The translations under genes were made by a program, and so were the position numbers. From Salvator merianae (lineage: Eukaryota > Chordata > Lepidosauria > Squamata > Teiidae), in NCBI GenBank assembly GCA_003586115.2, contig QVOM02000049.1, forward strand, positions 23,613,765-23,677,764: 64,000 nucleotides of DNA, in the 5' to 3' direction. The notes below the pieces were generated by a model that saw only the letters and a list, made by a program, of their open reading frames with translations, was not told where the DNA came from and did not search any database. Positions within the stretch are counted from its first letter, which is position 1. Each line of letters opens with the position of its first letter. Shown here piece after piece: positions 1 to 11,694 of this stretch.

Positions 1-150
1 TCATTTTCTTCCCCTCTTTTATCCCCATAACAATCCTTGTGAGGTAAGTTAAGATCTGAGGAAATGACTGGCCTATAAGAGAATTTCACGGCCAAACAGG
101 GATTCGAACCTGAGGAATGCTAGGACCTAGTTGCCAACACTATAGCCCCT
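1..150 (-). mobile_element. tRNA-derived SINE, cut by window edge
   Basis: Read on the minus strand this has a tRNA-like head with an internal promoter B-box (GGTTCGAATCC at about 105-115 reversed), followed by the body typical of the lizard 'Sauria' SINE type: GGCCAGTCA, then CTCACA and GGATAAAA. The head lies near 150 and the 3' part runs off the left edge of the window. The sequence is diverged, so this is an old copy. The family name is from memory of squamate repeats; the tRNA-like head is seen directly. Confidence 0.6.
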
Positions 151-714
151 ACAAATAACTGCATTCTTTAAAGGAAGCTTTTTTTTTTTTTCTTTTCACA
201 CTGAGGAAGGTTGGAGGACCTCCTTTTCTTTCCAGCTGCATCTCAAGTCTGTCAGTTGGCAGAGAGCAATGAGGCACCCAGGCAGCAGGTATGCAGAGGG
301 GTCTGTCTGCATGGACTGAGCAAATGAAATTGCCGTTTGCATGGCCCTTTCCAAAACAGAAGAGGTTTATGTGTGGGTACTTTGTCTTGCTAAGCACTTC
401 ATAAATCAGAATGACAGAAGGGGAGACAACCACCCCTCCTCTCCCTGGAATTGTCAGGGGAAAAAAAATACTAGCCAAAGCAGGCTATTGCCTTCCAGGC
501 AGCAGACAGGTTTGCTCTTCCTCCATCAACAAATAAACTAAAACCTGCCAATTATGCTGAAGGTGTTCTAGGACTGAACTATGCAGTCAAGATGCCACCT
601 TTTAGGGAATATATATAATAAGGCCATATATATGGCCCTATTATGCTACAATCCTTGCTAATCTGGGACACTGGATTAGCAAAGGCTATTCTACTGATTG
701 CACCAATATAAGGG
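151..714. other. Noncoding stretch without recognised feature
   Basis: The frames here are short and overlap on both strands. A T-run lies at 180-191, and a small AT-rich inverted repeat (ATATATA...GGCCATATATATGGCC) lies around 607-640. Nothing here supports a gene. Confidence 0.4.
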
Positions 715-925
715 AGCCAGTACAGTGTAACGGCCAGATTAAGACTACGGAGATTCCTGTGGTGCAAATCTTTACTTGGATGAACTTGAGCCAGTAACTT
801 CCTTTCAGCCTCATCCACCTCATCAGGCTGCTGTGAGAATAAAATGGGTGGGGGATAATACCCATTTCCTTGAGGTCTTTAGTAGAAAGGTAGGACATAA
901 ATAGAAAAAAACAAAAATTAATACA
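715..925 (+). mobile_element. Sauria-type SINE, diverged
   Basis: A degenerate tRNA-like head (715-775) is followed by the SINE body: 'TTGAGCCAGTAACTTCC', 'CTCATCCACCTCATCAGG', 'CTGTGAGAATAAAATGGG', then a block ending in an A-rich tail near 925. The order of blocks matches the 3' half of the element at 33.9 kb and the minus-strand copy at the left edge. No clear target duplication is visible. Confidence 0.6.
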
Positions 926-1567
926 GATACAGGTATAAAAGGGAAGGCCAATACACATTCTAAGAATGGTGGTTGTCCAAGTTTTGGAGAAATTGCTCCC
1001 CCCAGCTCTATTGTTTTCCAAGATCCTCTCTATCTCTAGTCTCTGGAGATGCTGTCTCTATTTATGCAAAGCATGAGATCACGTCAGGCAAGAGCTTTTC
1101 TGTGCATCTAATTTACAGATGGATGACTGATGAAGCTTTTCCACTTAGCAGAGTAACAGAAAAAGTCTTATCCAGTGTAAGGATTTGCATCTAGCTTCTG
1201 TTTACCAATCAAGAACTAGGACAATTAGAGGAACAGTAACAGAAGAAAACTACCTCCATCGTTTCTCTCTCTTTCTCTCACCGGTTGTATAACCAACAGT
1301 AGCCTGATAGACTGAAAAATAATAGGTGTTTACCTCTGTTGAACTTCCATGGTGTATCTTACTACCATGATAAATATATGTTAGCAGAGGTGAAAGGAAA
1401 ACTCCACAAAGGAAAACTCCACAAAGAAACCTTGTTAGGTGCTCTCAACAGAGTAAATGCAGTAGCCCACCTACAGCACTCAGAGATTAAAAAAAAAATA
1501 GCAAAGTTATTCTTGCTTTCACAATCCTGTATGAGGGGTACAGTTCAACGCTGCATTTACGTGCAGT

Positions 1568-1772
1568 AAAAAGAATCACCTCTGAGGTGGCTTCAAGATG
1601 GTTTCAAGACAGCTCTGAGGTGGGATTGTTCACACGCCAGTCTGCCCCTCCCCCTCTCATGAACATCCTACAATACAGAAGGTAGATCTGAGGTGGAATG
1701 AGAACACAAGGGCCACATACTACCATCTCTAAGGCACCTTTGAGATACCTCTTTTGCTACGTGTGAATGGAG
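1568..1772. mobile_element. Palindromic MITE, 'TCTGCCCCTCCCCC' family
   Basis: About 205 bp with a core shared with copies at 12.45, 18.69, 19.08 and 54.62 kb: CACCTCTGAGGTGGC, then GGGATTGTTCACACGCCAGTCTG, the CCCCTCCCCC block, ATGAAC, and a right arm CACCTTTGAGATACCTCTTTTG ending GTGTGAATGGAGCCTAAG. The arms are weakly self-complementary. The terminus resembles GGCTNNRTTCACAC, the motif shared by several families in this window. The element is non-autonomous with no coding capacity. The left end is poorly defined. Confidence 0.6.
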
Positions 1773-3222
1773 CCTAAGATTTCAATCCAAATTCAAGAGC
1801 ACAGGTGCATCCATGAACAGTCATAATGGCTGCCAAGGTGTTTTTCATACCTACTGAAGGATAAGAAATATGGTGGGAACAAAAGTGGCAAATGCAAACA
1901 CAGAAGCAAGCATGCATGACAAGTTGCACATAAGCATGTCTGGGCTGTTTACAGGCAACTGGGTTTATCTCCCCTCCCCTCTTGCACACCCAGCTGTGGT
2001 TTGAAGCCAAGCGGTAGTGCATCTTATCAGGTACCGCATACTCCAGCCATATCTCCAACAATACCTCTTATATGAGATTTGGAAAAAGGAGCTTAGGTGA
2101 TTTTGGATATCAGGAAAAAAGTGAGTTCCTGCCTTTTTTCTATTTGAATTTTAATTAGTTGAAGCTACTTTCTTCCAAATACACTTAACCGAAGAGAGAG
2201 ACCTGGAATACTGTATCGTCTTTAGTAGCCAAATAATAATTGGCTTCCTTAACTGATGCATAGAAATCAGTTATATCAAAAAACAGCAGTAATGATGATC
2301 TACCACATAATTCAACTGAATGATTGAAATCCATCCAGTGTTTAAATTATATTCTGTTTACTATTACAGATCTTAATATTGTGACTTATTACAAGGAACC
2401 TGTGTAGAAAGAATCTCATGGATGTTTAATACTGAACAAAAGTGCATTTACCTGCATTGCTCTATCCATGCTTCAAAGTTGTGCTACGGAGATCTTACTG
2501 GTTGGACCCATCATCACATGAAATCTGGTTGACTGGAAACCAAGTACAGCCAAAACCAAGGAGTGGTTGACAAAGAGCATCAAAGAAATCCCAAGGTCAA
2601 GCCATTAGTTATGTAACTCTACTGAAGCTCCAAACAGTATATCACATCCAAATATTAAGCACAATGTTAATGTTTAAAATAAGTTGTAATACACAAACAC
2701 ATGCAATTAGTTAAGCAGAGATGGTAAGACTGGGATAATAAGAATTTGTGCAACCTTACATGGAGTCTAGTGTCTACATCTCATCCTGAATGGCTAGATA
2801 TGCAACAACAATTCCATGTGAACATAGTGTAAATCTGCATCTGAGTGGCCAGGTGTGTGTTTCACGAATTGCCAAGTTCCCTCTCTGTTTTTCTTTGATC
2901 TGTTGCCACTGGTATTTCCCAAAAATAAATCTCCAGTAATATATCTTCCATTCAATTCAGTACAAAATGACACTGGATTCTGTTGAGAATCACCTTCACT
3001 GCTTTTCCTTTTGCAAGATTTCCAGGCACCTAATATTATAAATGGATGGAGAAGTATTGAAGAAAGAGTATGATGGCTTGAAAAGGAAACAATCATAACT
3101 TGGTTCCTCACCCCGTGTTGTCCCCTTCCACACTTACTTCACCTTAGAGAAAGGAACTATTGATTTTTGAAACAGTTTTCAAAGATATGAAGCTCCTGAA
3201 TAAACAGAGCATTTTCTGAAAT
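1773..3222. other. Noncoding stretch, no feature recognised
   Basis: AT-rich sequence with only short overlapping frames on both strands, the longest being 105 codons on the minus strand. No family match or splice structure could be argued. I see nothing in it. Confidence 0.4.
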
Positions 3223-3225
3223 ATA

Positions 3226-3461
3226 GGTTGCATCCCCACACATTTTTTTAAAAACAGCTCAAAATCAACCTAGAGGTGGTAGCATGTGCATGCTGTAGTC
3301 TTCCCATCCCACCTCTAATCCACATTTAAGGCAAGAAAATGCATCATGAAGTGTATTTTCTGCCCATTAATGTGAATTATTATTCGCCTTATTAGCGTGT
3401 GGCCACTGCCACTTCTAAACCGCTTTTGAATCCCCCCTTTTTACACTGTGTGGATGCAGCC
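3226..3461. mobile_element. Palindromic MITE with GGTTGCATCC terminus
   Basis: 236 bp. The left end GGTTGCATCCCCACAC is the inverse of the right end GTGTGGATGCAGCC. The flanks are ATA (3223-3225) and ACA (3462-3464), consistent with a 3-bp target duplication carrying one mutation. The right arm (CTTCTAAACCGCTTTTGAATCC) matches the outer arm of the 29.35-kb copy, and the outer arms resemble the 1.57-kb family while the centre differs. Non-autonomous, probably PIF/Harbinger-like by terminus and duplication length; no transposase is present. Confidence 0.7.
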
Positions 3462-3988
3462 ACACTGAGAAATTCTTGTCCCGCAATGGGATGTTATCAA
3501 AGATTATTCCTTTCTTTTTCTTTTCTGTCTTATATCCTATAATCTCAGGACAGGTTGCAATAATTTGAAATAAAATTAAAAACAAAACACCACGCTGAAC
3601 AAATATTTAAAAATCATTTTAAAATTACTGATTGCTAGCAGAAAGTGAAAGACAGCATTATCCAGCAAAAGCATGGGTAAATGTGTATCATTGTTGGCAA
3701 ATGGAATACACACACTGTGGCAATCCGGAAGCTGAAATAGAATGTAATTTTCATAAAAGGAAAAAAGGCAGGCTTTGAATAAGCTGTCCCTGAAGGCCAC
3801 TGGAATCAAGTGGGCTGAGAGATACTCAGCAAACGATAGATGGTGAGGGAGCTTAAAGTCTTTTCAATATACAGAACTAAGCCAAGGCTTGCTATCAATT
3901 ATGCATTCAACAGCATCCACTGGAACGTCTCTAAACCTGTAGCTCCCACTTCAGACATTTGGTTAGCATTATCTGTATAAGACATGTA

Positions 3989-4271
3989 GGCTGTTTCCAG
4001 ATAGCATAGGGAAAATTTGGCTTGTTAAAGAATACCAGCATTCCCACAAAATGTGGACTACCAGATTAGCCCAGACTTCTTGTTGCATGCACAGTGAGTG
4101 CCCAAAAATTCAATCCAGTTCTGTGCAAAGGAGACCCATGGGCACCCTCCATCATCCAGCACATCTGAGGATCATAGGCTGGCAGCACATCAACAGGGCA
4201 TTCAGGTTGTCTGCTGGTCATCCTGCAATGCCAGCATGTCACTGGTATCTTTAACATGTCTGGAGACCCCC
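3989..4271. mobile_element. Palindromic MITE, 283 bp
   Basis: Ends are GGCTGTTTCCAGATAGC and the inverse of CATGTCTGGAGACCCCC; both contain TCCAGA at the same distance from the edge. Inside, TTGTTAAAGAATACCAGCATT (left) pairs with ATGTCACTGGTATCTTTAACA (right). The flanks are GTA and ATA, a possible 3-bp duplication with one change. The open frames of 63-68 codons on both strands here are by-products of the inverted repeat, not genes. Confidence 0.6.
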
Positions 4272-4274
4272 ATA

Positions 4275-6624
4275 TTTAGAAATGCTCATTTTGTTTCATT
4301 TTAAATGTTTAAATAAGTGCCTAGAATATTGGGCCAGACCCAGGCTAACCGTATTAGTTCCAAGTCCATTCAATGGAGCAAATTAGTTATGATTTAAATC
4401 ACATTGATTTGAAGGGAAATCGTGGGTGAAAATAATCTCATTCCTACTAACAATATTTTGCCCAAACAGTAGATGATGTCTGCATTGTGTTGGGTGCAGT
4501 TTGCACACAACCACAGTTTTGCTGCACTTAAATCTTTGCCATTAGCATTTAGCTGCACATTTCTATCTAACACATTTCTGTTTTAGTAATGAGACTTCTG
4601 TGTCTGAGCAAAATTCTGCTGAGGCATGAACACAGTATGAATTAGCCTGGGTTCATCCTATTGTCAAGGCTACTTACATCCCTTTCTGATGTGCTGTTTA
4701 CCCAGTGGGTTGCTAGTAGATAGCCTAAATCTAGGGGATCAAAAAATAACAATCTTATGCTTAAAATGTTATGCATTACTAACAGTGCACTGAGGCAAAT
4801 AAGAAAGGTGAACTATAGCTCCCCTCCTCCTGCATCCTGTTCTACCAGTTATGACTTTCATCCTCCTATCCACCAAGGTTCTATCAGTACTGGCTATTAT
4901 TCCCTGTTGATTGACAGGTAGGGAAGAACTTCTGCTGAACATGTTTGTTCAAACATTCCTTAGTTATTGAGCATATGTTTTCTCTGCCTATGGAAAGGAG
5001 GTCTATGCTCCTCAAAAAGTTAACAATTGATGGCATACAGTACTTTGAAGTTTCTCTATATCCTCACATGTCTCCCTCTTCTAAATAATTGCTTGCAAAA
5101 GTCTACAGCTATCCAAATATTTCTTGGCAGTTCAGATGACCATGAGTATCTAGATGGTTTTTCAATAAGACAGAGTTAATAGGTAGGAAATAGCTCTACT
5201 CTGAGTGTTTATAATGAGAACAGCTATCAGAAATTGAAAAATGGTGTAGCGCCCTCATACCCAGGCTAACAAGTTCAGGATGTTGTAAGGTATGTGAAGA
5301 TATAATTGCTTGCCTCCATATGTGGCTTGTTTCTTGATGCAGGATGCATCTACATGGGCATTCTGCAGTGCTGCTGGGCCCAGCAGTGCTATGGACCTCA
5401 GTGCCTTGGGGAGGTACCATAACCATCCTTACTTCCCTCCCCCCCCCCCCCACTGCCATAACTCATTATTCATTCCTTAACCTACCAGTGCTTTTTACCC
5501 ACCTCTCTACAGTTCTTACCTGCCCTACTTCCCTCCCTTCCCCTGTTTGGTCACCCTGCTGACACACATTCCACTGGCCGCCCCCATTCTTCCATTCTTT
5601 CTCTTTCAAAGAGAAATCCAGAATGAGGGACTGTCTTCCATCATTATTTACTGCTTTGCAACTTATATAAGGCCAGCCAGCAATATTTGTTAACAAACAA
5701 TTCATTACAATTTAATTCAATTTAATTTATTACAATTCAGTTCAATTACAGTTTAGTTCATTACAATTCAGTTCAAATCAATATAATACAATACGATTTA
5801 AAACGTCAGTTTCTCAAATCAGTCTGACACAACTTAATTTAATGAGAATCATTAATAAGTAAGCAAATGTTAGTATAGTCAAAGACAAGCAGACTTCAAT
5901 GAGTAAGCTAAAAACTAAAATAATGAGTAAGAAAAATAAAGAATCATTATCAGCCCCCAGTTTTTCTTTTCCTAATTTGAAGATCACTTGCAAAGGTTTA
6001 AAATTCAGAAAACACTAGTTGAGGATAATAGATTATCCATACACTAATATATATCGGAGCAGACGGCTCAATCTAGAAAAAGGCATTTTGCTTTTTTTGG
6101 AACTTTGCTGTTTCTGGCATTGGTACTTTCCGTCTGGTTCAGTCATTCAATCATCACTCATTCTCACCACACCAACACAAGAAAAACTGTTTTCCACAGG
6201 TGTGTATAAATGCAATGCAACACTGCAGCCTGCAGGTAACATTTAAGATAACAGCAGTATCTTGAGAAAAAAAACCAAAATGAAAGATCAGGAGAAAAGG
6301 CAAGAGGAGAAGGCAAACTTCCTTCCCTCATTGCCTCGTAGCAAAACCTCTTCAGATAAAATCCCATCTTTTATAGTTTGGAAATGAGTTACTGAGTAAA
6401 ATTTTAAAATTATATATAACAGTTGTAAATAACAACAATGTGCATTTCTTTTAAGGCATCAGTAAAAGCAGCACTTCAAAATATTTTTGAAATATTTCCA
6501 GTAATCATATGAAGAAATTGTAACATGCTTTTTCTACATGGTTTTTCTGAAAGTGGCAGCTGGGACTGACAGGAGTCAGCAGTCCCGTCCAATATCTGCA
6601 GGCCACCAAGTTAACTACTCTGAA
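4275..6624. other. Noncoding stretch with a few simple sequences
   Basis: No gene is seen. A 16-bp perfect palindrome CTGCTGGGCCCAGCAG lies at 5371-5386 and a C-run at about 5442-5452. From 5696 to about 5800 runs an AT-rich cryptic repeat built of variants of TTCATTACAATTCAGTTCAA. Frames of 72-87 codons around 5.2-5.7 kb overlap on opposite strands and include the C-run, so I do not call them genes. Confidence 0.4.
5696..5800. repeat. Cryptic AT-rich tandem repeat
   Basis: Units such as ATTACAATTTAATTCAA and ATTACAATTCAGTTCAA recur four to five times with small changes over about 105 bp. The pattern is a decayed short tandem array, not a coding region. Confidence 0.6.
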
Positions 6625-6625
6625 G

Positions 6626-6757
6626 GGACAGTGTAGTTTAGCGGTCACAGTGTCAAACTAGAGACTCCTGGGTTTGAATCCCTAGGGAGCCACAAAAGCA
6701 CACCAGTTGTCAGGATAAAACAAAGGAGGAAATAATCATTTGTGCCATCTCAAGGTC
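6626..6757 (+). mobile_element. Sauria-type SINE head
   Basis: The tRNA-like head has an A-box region 'TGTAGTTTAGCGGTCACAGTG' and a B-box 'GGGTTTGAATCCC' at about 6670-6682, followed by 'GAGCCAC', a shortened body and 'GGATAAAACAAAGG'. It runs directly into the AAAG microsatellite, which probably grew from its A-rich tail. Confidence 0.65.
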
Positions 6758-6760
6758 TGA

Positions 6761-6850
<90 letters not shown>
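6758..6850. repeat. (AAAG)n microsatellite
   Basis: About 93 bp of AAAG repeats, purine on the plus strand, interrupted once by a GAGAGAGA stretch around 6807-6817. It follows a SINE tail. Confidence 0.95.
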
Positions 6851-7097
6851 GCGAGTGAGCTCTGGATTGTCAACTTATCTCCTGATAATTCAGATTGTAT
6901 GACTGAATGGTTCATATGTCAGTAACAAATATTCCCATGCCTGAAACATATTATCAAAGAGTGTGGTAAAATCCTTCTTTTCCCTTATAACTAATTATCT
7001 GTTGCTAAAGAGTTTTGTTTAGTAGTGCAATGGAGCATTCAGTAAATTCTGATGAGCTAGAGGCAACAATGATACATTCCATAGCAAAAAAAACTAA

Positions 7098-7210
7098 GGT
7101 AGTATCCAGATGTCACTTATTCCACTATATTGGGATATTCCAGAAAATCTATGTTTTATTCTGGAATATCCAAATATATTGGAATAAGTAAGCAACATCT
7201 GGATGCAGCT
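7098..7210. mobile_element. Palindromic MITE with TAA target duplication
   Basis: 113 bp. The left arm GGTAGTATCCAGATGTCACTTATTCC pairs with the right arm GGAATAAGTAAGCAACATCTGGATGCAGCT. The centre is ATTGGGATATTCCAGAA...TTCTGGAATATCCAAATAT, so nearly the whole element folds on itself. TAA is duplicated at 7095-7097 and 7211-7213. Other copies lie at 16.72, 26.63 and 48.47 kb. A 3-bp TAA duplication fits a PIF/Harbinger-type transposase supplied from elsewhere. Confidence 0.85.
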
Positions 7211-7213
7211 TAA

Positions 7214-8270
7214 AATAGTTATGTGTCTTTGTTAATGATACACACAAATACATAACGGTCTGGGGAAGCAGCATTATATGTTATGATACAGATTCAGTTA
7301 GGATCACTGCAACTGCAATCATTATCAGTGTTCATTTTCACCTGTAAAGATTCATCTTGGAAAACATGTTGAAGAACAAAGATTAGCTGGACAATGCCTT
7401 TTTCTTTTTAATATCATTCGTATTGCAAATAAGTTTGATCATTGAAATGGCTGTCATGAAGTAGATACCTCGTTAAAGAAAAGGAGGGTTTTATCTAGTC
7501 TCTGCAAAGAGTACCTACTTTTTCATAGCAATTATTGTTTTCTTTGGCCTCTGTCATCTTCTGCCTTTTCCTGTAAATACTATTTTATTTATCTTCAAGC
7601 AGCAGGTGGGTCAAGTCAGTTTTTCTGGCAGTCTGGGAGGTGTTATTGTTCCTGTGGCCTATGCACAAGCAGATACATCATGTACTTCAGCTCTGATCGC
7701 TTGCAACAATTTAGGGAAAATCTCATAACAGGACGAAAACTGTCTCAAAAAGCCATTCACAAATCCGATTCAGTGGTATGCAAAATAGCCTGAGCTGCTG
7801 AATTAGCTGCTGAGATTTCCTACATCTTGGCAAAAGATGGCAAGTCTATTTGTCAGCGCTTTTTCACATTTGCAGTTCCGTCAACAAAGGGAGATTCTTG
7901 GCTTCTTCTAATTTTTAAATACATAGAATTGCACTGAAACAGGAAAGCACTCCTGGCTGTTCAAATACATACCTCACTTTTGTGTGCCCAAGATTCTTTC
8001 ACTTCTGGAGTTGTTGACAGCTGGCTAGTGCCTGAAGACAGATAAACTACACATATGTACGGGTCTATTTTTCCTGCCACAAGTGGTAAGGATGGATATA
8101 GATTTCTGGTCCTATAAATATGAGCATGGTACAGAGGGAACAGGATGTTGATTCAGAGGTTTTTATGAAATTTCAATTCTGTTGTACAGGCTATGCAACC
8201 CTTCTATCAGTGGTGCCCAAAGACTTGGAAGTGGTTGTTGAGTAAGATCCCTTGAAAAGACAGCAGGCAT
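7214..8270. other. Noncoding stretch, no repeat recognised
   Basis: About 1 kb without a recognised repeat, simple sequence or credible frame. Unique sequence is possible; nothing more can be said from inspection. Confidence 0.4.
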
Positions 8271-8275
8271 AGGTC

Positions 8276-8520
8276 AGAGGCAGAGCAAATGCCTGGAAAG
8301 CAGAGAGTCTCAGGTTCATTCTCTAGCATTTCCCTAGAAGAAGAAAAGTTCAAATCCACACTTGACCGTGAAAATCACTGGATAATCTTGGACTAATCAC
8401 AGCCTCCCAGCCTAAGCCTACCTCTCAGGGCTGTTGTGCGGATAAAATAGAAGTATAGAATTGTAGGGGCTGCTTGGAGCTCCTTAGTGGAATGGCAGGT
8501 TATAAATGCAAGAATTAAAT
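8276..8520 (+). mobile_element. Two abutting SINE fragments
   Basis: 8276-8345 matches the head of the tRNA-derived SINE seen at 24.1, 32.1 and 34.3 kb: AGGCAGAGCAAATGCCTGG, AAAGCAGAGAGTC, GGTTCATTCTC, CCCTAGAAGAAGA. From about 8350 the sequence switches to the Sauria-type body: TCTTGGACTAATCACAGCCTCC, CCTACCTCTCAGGGCTGTTGTG, GGATAAAATAGAAG, with a tail near 8520. The fusion may be a composite or an insertion of one into the other. Confidence 0.55.
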
Positions 8521-8608
8521 CAGGGAATCAAGCCAATAGATGTGATCCCCCCAGAAGAGATCTGGAGCTTCATTATTGTCAGACTCAGCTCCAGTTCTCC
8601 TCAATAAT

Positions 8609-8650
8609 CCTCCCTCCCTCCCTCCCTCCCTCCCTCCCTCCCTCCCTCCA
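8609..8650. repeat. (TCCC)n microsatellite
   Basis: About ten uninterrupted CCCT/TCCC units, pyrimidine on the plus strand. Confidence 0.95.
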
Positions 8651-9409
8651 GGTCTAATCTACCCAAATACAAATTAATTGAACAAGGTGAATGGAATTCT
8701 TCTCAAATCTGCAGAAGACAATGAATTATTACAATTGCGAATACAGCCTAGAAGATAAAATCAAAAATCAAAATGACATTGATAACCAGGGTGAGGGGGG
8801 AATGGACTGAAAACAAAATAAAGAAACTCAACAAGCACCCTGCAAACTGTATGAGACAAAAGAACCTTATGTATAAATTTAGGATGGGGAACAGATAGCT
8901 TGACAGTCATAAGGTTGCATCCAGACAGCTATGATTTTGGCTGCCCAGGTGCAGGGGACACAGCATCCATCATCAAGGTAGCATCTGTGTTCATCAACCT
9001 GCCTGAGCCTTGCAGATTACAACACCTGAAATCCTCTCAGTTATGAAACAAAAGTTCTGCAGCTGCAAGGTTCACTTTCATCTGTACTACTCTTTTGCCA
9101 GATCAGAAATGGCCCCCAAATCAGCCATGTTTGGTCTGCTGCAGAAGGGGCACAGGTAGGAATCAGCCCATTAATTTGCCTCCTTCCTCCTCTGTCACTC
9201 CACATGGTAGTGGAAGAAGCTAACAGGCCAGTGAACAGGAGTCATTTATCTCAGCCATGGCTGGGACGACTCTGAGGGATGGCTTCTATGAGTCCAGGGC
9301 AGCCTGTAGAGTGCTAGAGAATAGGTCCTTTTGCCCATCAAACCCTGGAAATACTTCAGAGGGATGCCTTTTTAGGCCATGTAGATACTGACTAAGTGTG
9401 GGAAATGGC
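8651..9409. other. Noncoding stretch with one possible element end
   Basis: At 8913 the sequence GGTTGCATCCAGACAGC follows TAA. This is the same terminus as the small palindromic elements, but I cannot find its matching right end, so it may be a truncated element. The rest shows nothing recognisable. Confidence 0.35.
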
Positions 9410-9635
9410 CTGGGAATTTTCCTCAAGCCCGTACTGAATATGAGTCAGCAGTGTGATGTGGCCGCAAATGAGGCAAATGCAGTTCTGAAGTTCATGGTCA
9501 GACTGGTGGTCATGGAAAGTAATAGCTCCATTCCAGTCAGTACAGGCTAAATCCCATCACAAGTACTGTGACTAATTCTGGCCCTCCGTTTCAAAAGGAT
9601 CCATACAAACTGAAGAAAGTTCAGGGACAACAACA
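9410..9635 (+). mobile_element. CR1 LINE fragment (pol 3' region)
   Basis: The run TGAATATGAGTCAGCAGTGTGATGTGGCC, then AATGAGGCAAATGCAGTTCTG, TACTGTGACTAATTCTGGCCC and AAACTGAAGAAAGTTCAGGG parallels the conserved CR1 stretch in birds and reptiles (…GAGYCAGCAGTGTG…, then …TACTGTGTTCARTTYTGG…). It is old, with indels and no open frame across it. Confidence 0.6.
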
Positions 9636-9639
9636 GTAT

Positions 9640-11340
9640 TCACACGGCGCCACGAATGCACCATGAGGATACAGAAATAACATGTCCCTGCTCCCTCGTG
9701 GCACACTGAGTGTGCTGGGCAAATGCTTGGACAGCAGAACAGGATTAAGTGCTCAAGCAGATCACACTCCCACTCATCTTTGGCAGCCCTGCTGCCGCTG
9801 TACTTTCATCCCTCAAGAAGACCTGTCTGCTGTCTCCTGGGCGGTCTGTACTGTCATCAAACACTTGAAATGGCACACAGGCCATTTCCTGTGTTCGATG
9901 ACTTCCCCAGCCATCAACACTGCAGTCAGGGAATGAAAGTTCCCCAGCTGCGATGAGAATGCAGCCAAGGGTGGTGGCAGATGTGTGGAGAACACGCTGT
10001 TACTTCAAGAAGAGTGCTCCTATCAGAGAGTTCTTCTCAGTGCTCAGAAAGAAGAGTGGTTCTTCCCAATATGCATAAAGAAGAGTACCACTGCTGGAGT
10101 GCTCTTCAGCCAGCTGTGCTCCCAACCAGGAGACTGGAAACAAAGTCCTATGAAGAGATATGGAGAGGAGCAGGTACATTAGGCTTCCAAGCAACAAAAC
10201 TGAGCAAGGGCATCAGATGGTTCCCTGCAGAGGTTTGGGCCCTGACAAACACCCAGCCACGACTACCTCTAATACTGGAACGGAAGGCCATGAGCAGAAG
10301 CTGAACCTGTAGCTCCCAAACCTCATTTTGAAGCACCCAGCTCAGTCTCAGGTCCAGCAGCTCAGGCCTAGTTTGCATTTACAAAGAATATGGTAATATC
10401 TGGTTAGCATACCTAGGGTGCCTCAGGGCAAAAGGTGAGAAACAGAAATAGCAGCCGCATTGTGTCTCATTTTAGTATGCAACACAGAAGGTTCACAGGA
10501 CACTGCGAAAAACAATATTTTCAGCCAGTTTTAGAGGGAGGCACAATTTTAGGAAATCCAAACAACCTTCTAGCCCACTGACCTCTAGATAACCTGCCCA
10601 ACAACAATGAATCTTAACAATACGCTGGGAAAGAAACAGAGAAAACAAGTCAGCTCAAGAACTAGGCCAGGAACAAAATTCCCTTTGCTGTGGAAATGAC
10701 TGCAAAAAGAAAAGCAGGTTTTGCAAAGCCTTAGAATACCAGCTCCCTGGCCCAACCAGTCTCATACTGCCTTCCTCCCTAAGAGAAAGAGACGAGATAC
10801 AAATTAAAGCCTTTCACCTTGTCAGGTTGTTGTATTGTTATTCTCATTTAGAACGATTTGTTTAAGGCATTTTTTATTTTGGCCAAGAAGGTTACAAATG
10901 TCAAAAGATAAGGCAATCCCTGACCTCAGGCTTAAGATATAATATACATAACACAAAAGGAAAAGGATTTGGGAGGGCAAAGAAATGCAAACTCGTGCAT
11001 TTGACAGAGTTCTTGTAATGACTGTCAGGAACAAAAAGAGGCGTACAGCTATCCCTTGTGTAACAATTCTGCCATCTTGCTTGAGGGGAGTGGAGGAGAA
11101 AGAGCAACCTGGAAAGAGCCTCCATCAGCTCCGAACAGTGGCCTCTTCCTCTCTCAACTGTCACCAGAAGAGCCATCTTGCCTGAGTGAAGCAGAAAAGG
11201 AAGATATGATGGGAGGACACTGCATCAGCTCCCAGCAGCAGCCTAACCCCATGAAGAGTGAATTTGTTTTTATGTTTGTTGTAGTTTGTTATGTAAACCA
11301 CTCTAGGATCTCAGGGTGAAGAGCAGTATTTTGTTGTTGG
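9640..11340. other. Noncoding stretch with short overlapping frames
   Basis: Slightly GC-richer DNA at 9.65-10.35 kb carries overlapping frames of 60-107 codons on both strands. None matches a family I can name, and the plus-strand frames are interrupted by stops. Near 11.25-11.33 kb there is a LINE-tail-like segment (TTATGTAAACCACTCTAGGATCTCAGGG). No gene is called. Confidence 0.4.
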
Positions 11341-11408
11341 GGACCACCGAGTCATGGCTACATGGCCACTTCCATGGGCACCTCTAGGCAGTTTTGTTGG
11401 CAGAGGTA

Positions 11409-11694
11409 AATCATAGAATCATAGAATCATAGAGTTGGAAGGGACCTCCAGGGTCATCGAGTCCAACCCCCTGCTCAATGCAGGATTCACTAAAGCATCC
11501 CAGGCAGATATCCGTCCAGCCTTTCCTTGAAGATCTCCAGCGAAGCAGAGCCCACCACCTCCTGTGGTAACCTGTTCCAGTGACTGATTGCCCTTACGGT
11601 CAGAAAGTTTTTCCTAATATCTAGTCTGTATCTACTCCCTTGAAGTTTCATCCCATTGTTTCTAGTCCTTCCTTCTTGTGCAACTGAGAATAGG
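11409..11694 (-). mobile_element. CR1 LINE 3' end, nested in a SINE
   Basis: The plus strand begins ATCATAGAATCATAGAGTTGG and continues AGGGACCTCCAGGGTCATCGAGTCCAACCCCCTG, the complement of a CR1 3' UTR with its ATTCTATG terminal repeat. Upstream on the minus strand is the end of ORF2. It is 5' truncated, as usual for CR1, and well preserved, so it is comparatively young. It sits inside a SINE. Confidence 0.92.
11490..11694 (-). pseudogene. CR1 ORF2 C-terminal remnant
   Basis: About 65 codons open on the minus strand to a stop at 11490-11492, reading ...RYRLDIRKNF..., HWNRLPQEVV and SLEIFKERLD. These motifs are the known extreme C-terminus of the CR1 endonuclease/reverse-transcriptase protein. 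The endonuclease and reverse transcriptase domains are absent because of 5' truncation. The first Met of the frame at 11705 lies outside CR1, in SINE sequence, so it is not a real start. Not expected to be functional. Confidence 0.9.

Noticed and set aside
85..120. tRNA-like B-box, possible tRNA gene
   Set aside because: It is the head of a SINE: the body and tail follow, and no cloverleaf with acceptor stem can be drawn. The same holds for the heads at 6.6, 24.1, 32.1 and 34.3 kb.
9640..10378. Overlapping frames of 60-107 codons on both strands, first considered as a decayed Harbinger transposase
   Set aside because: The apparent similarity needed residues taken from more than one frame and strand. 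No catalytic motif or consistent frame remains once a single strand is read.
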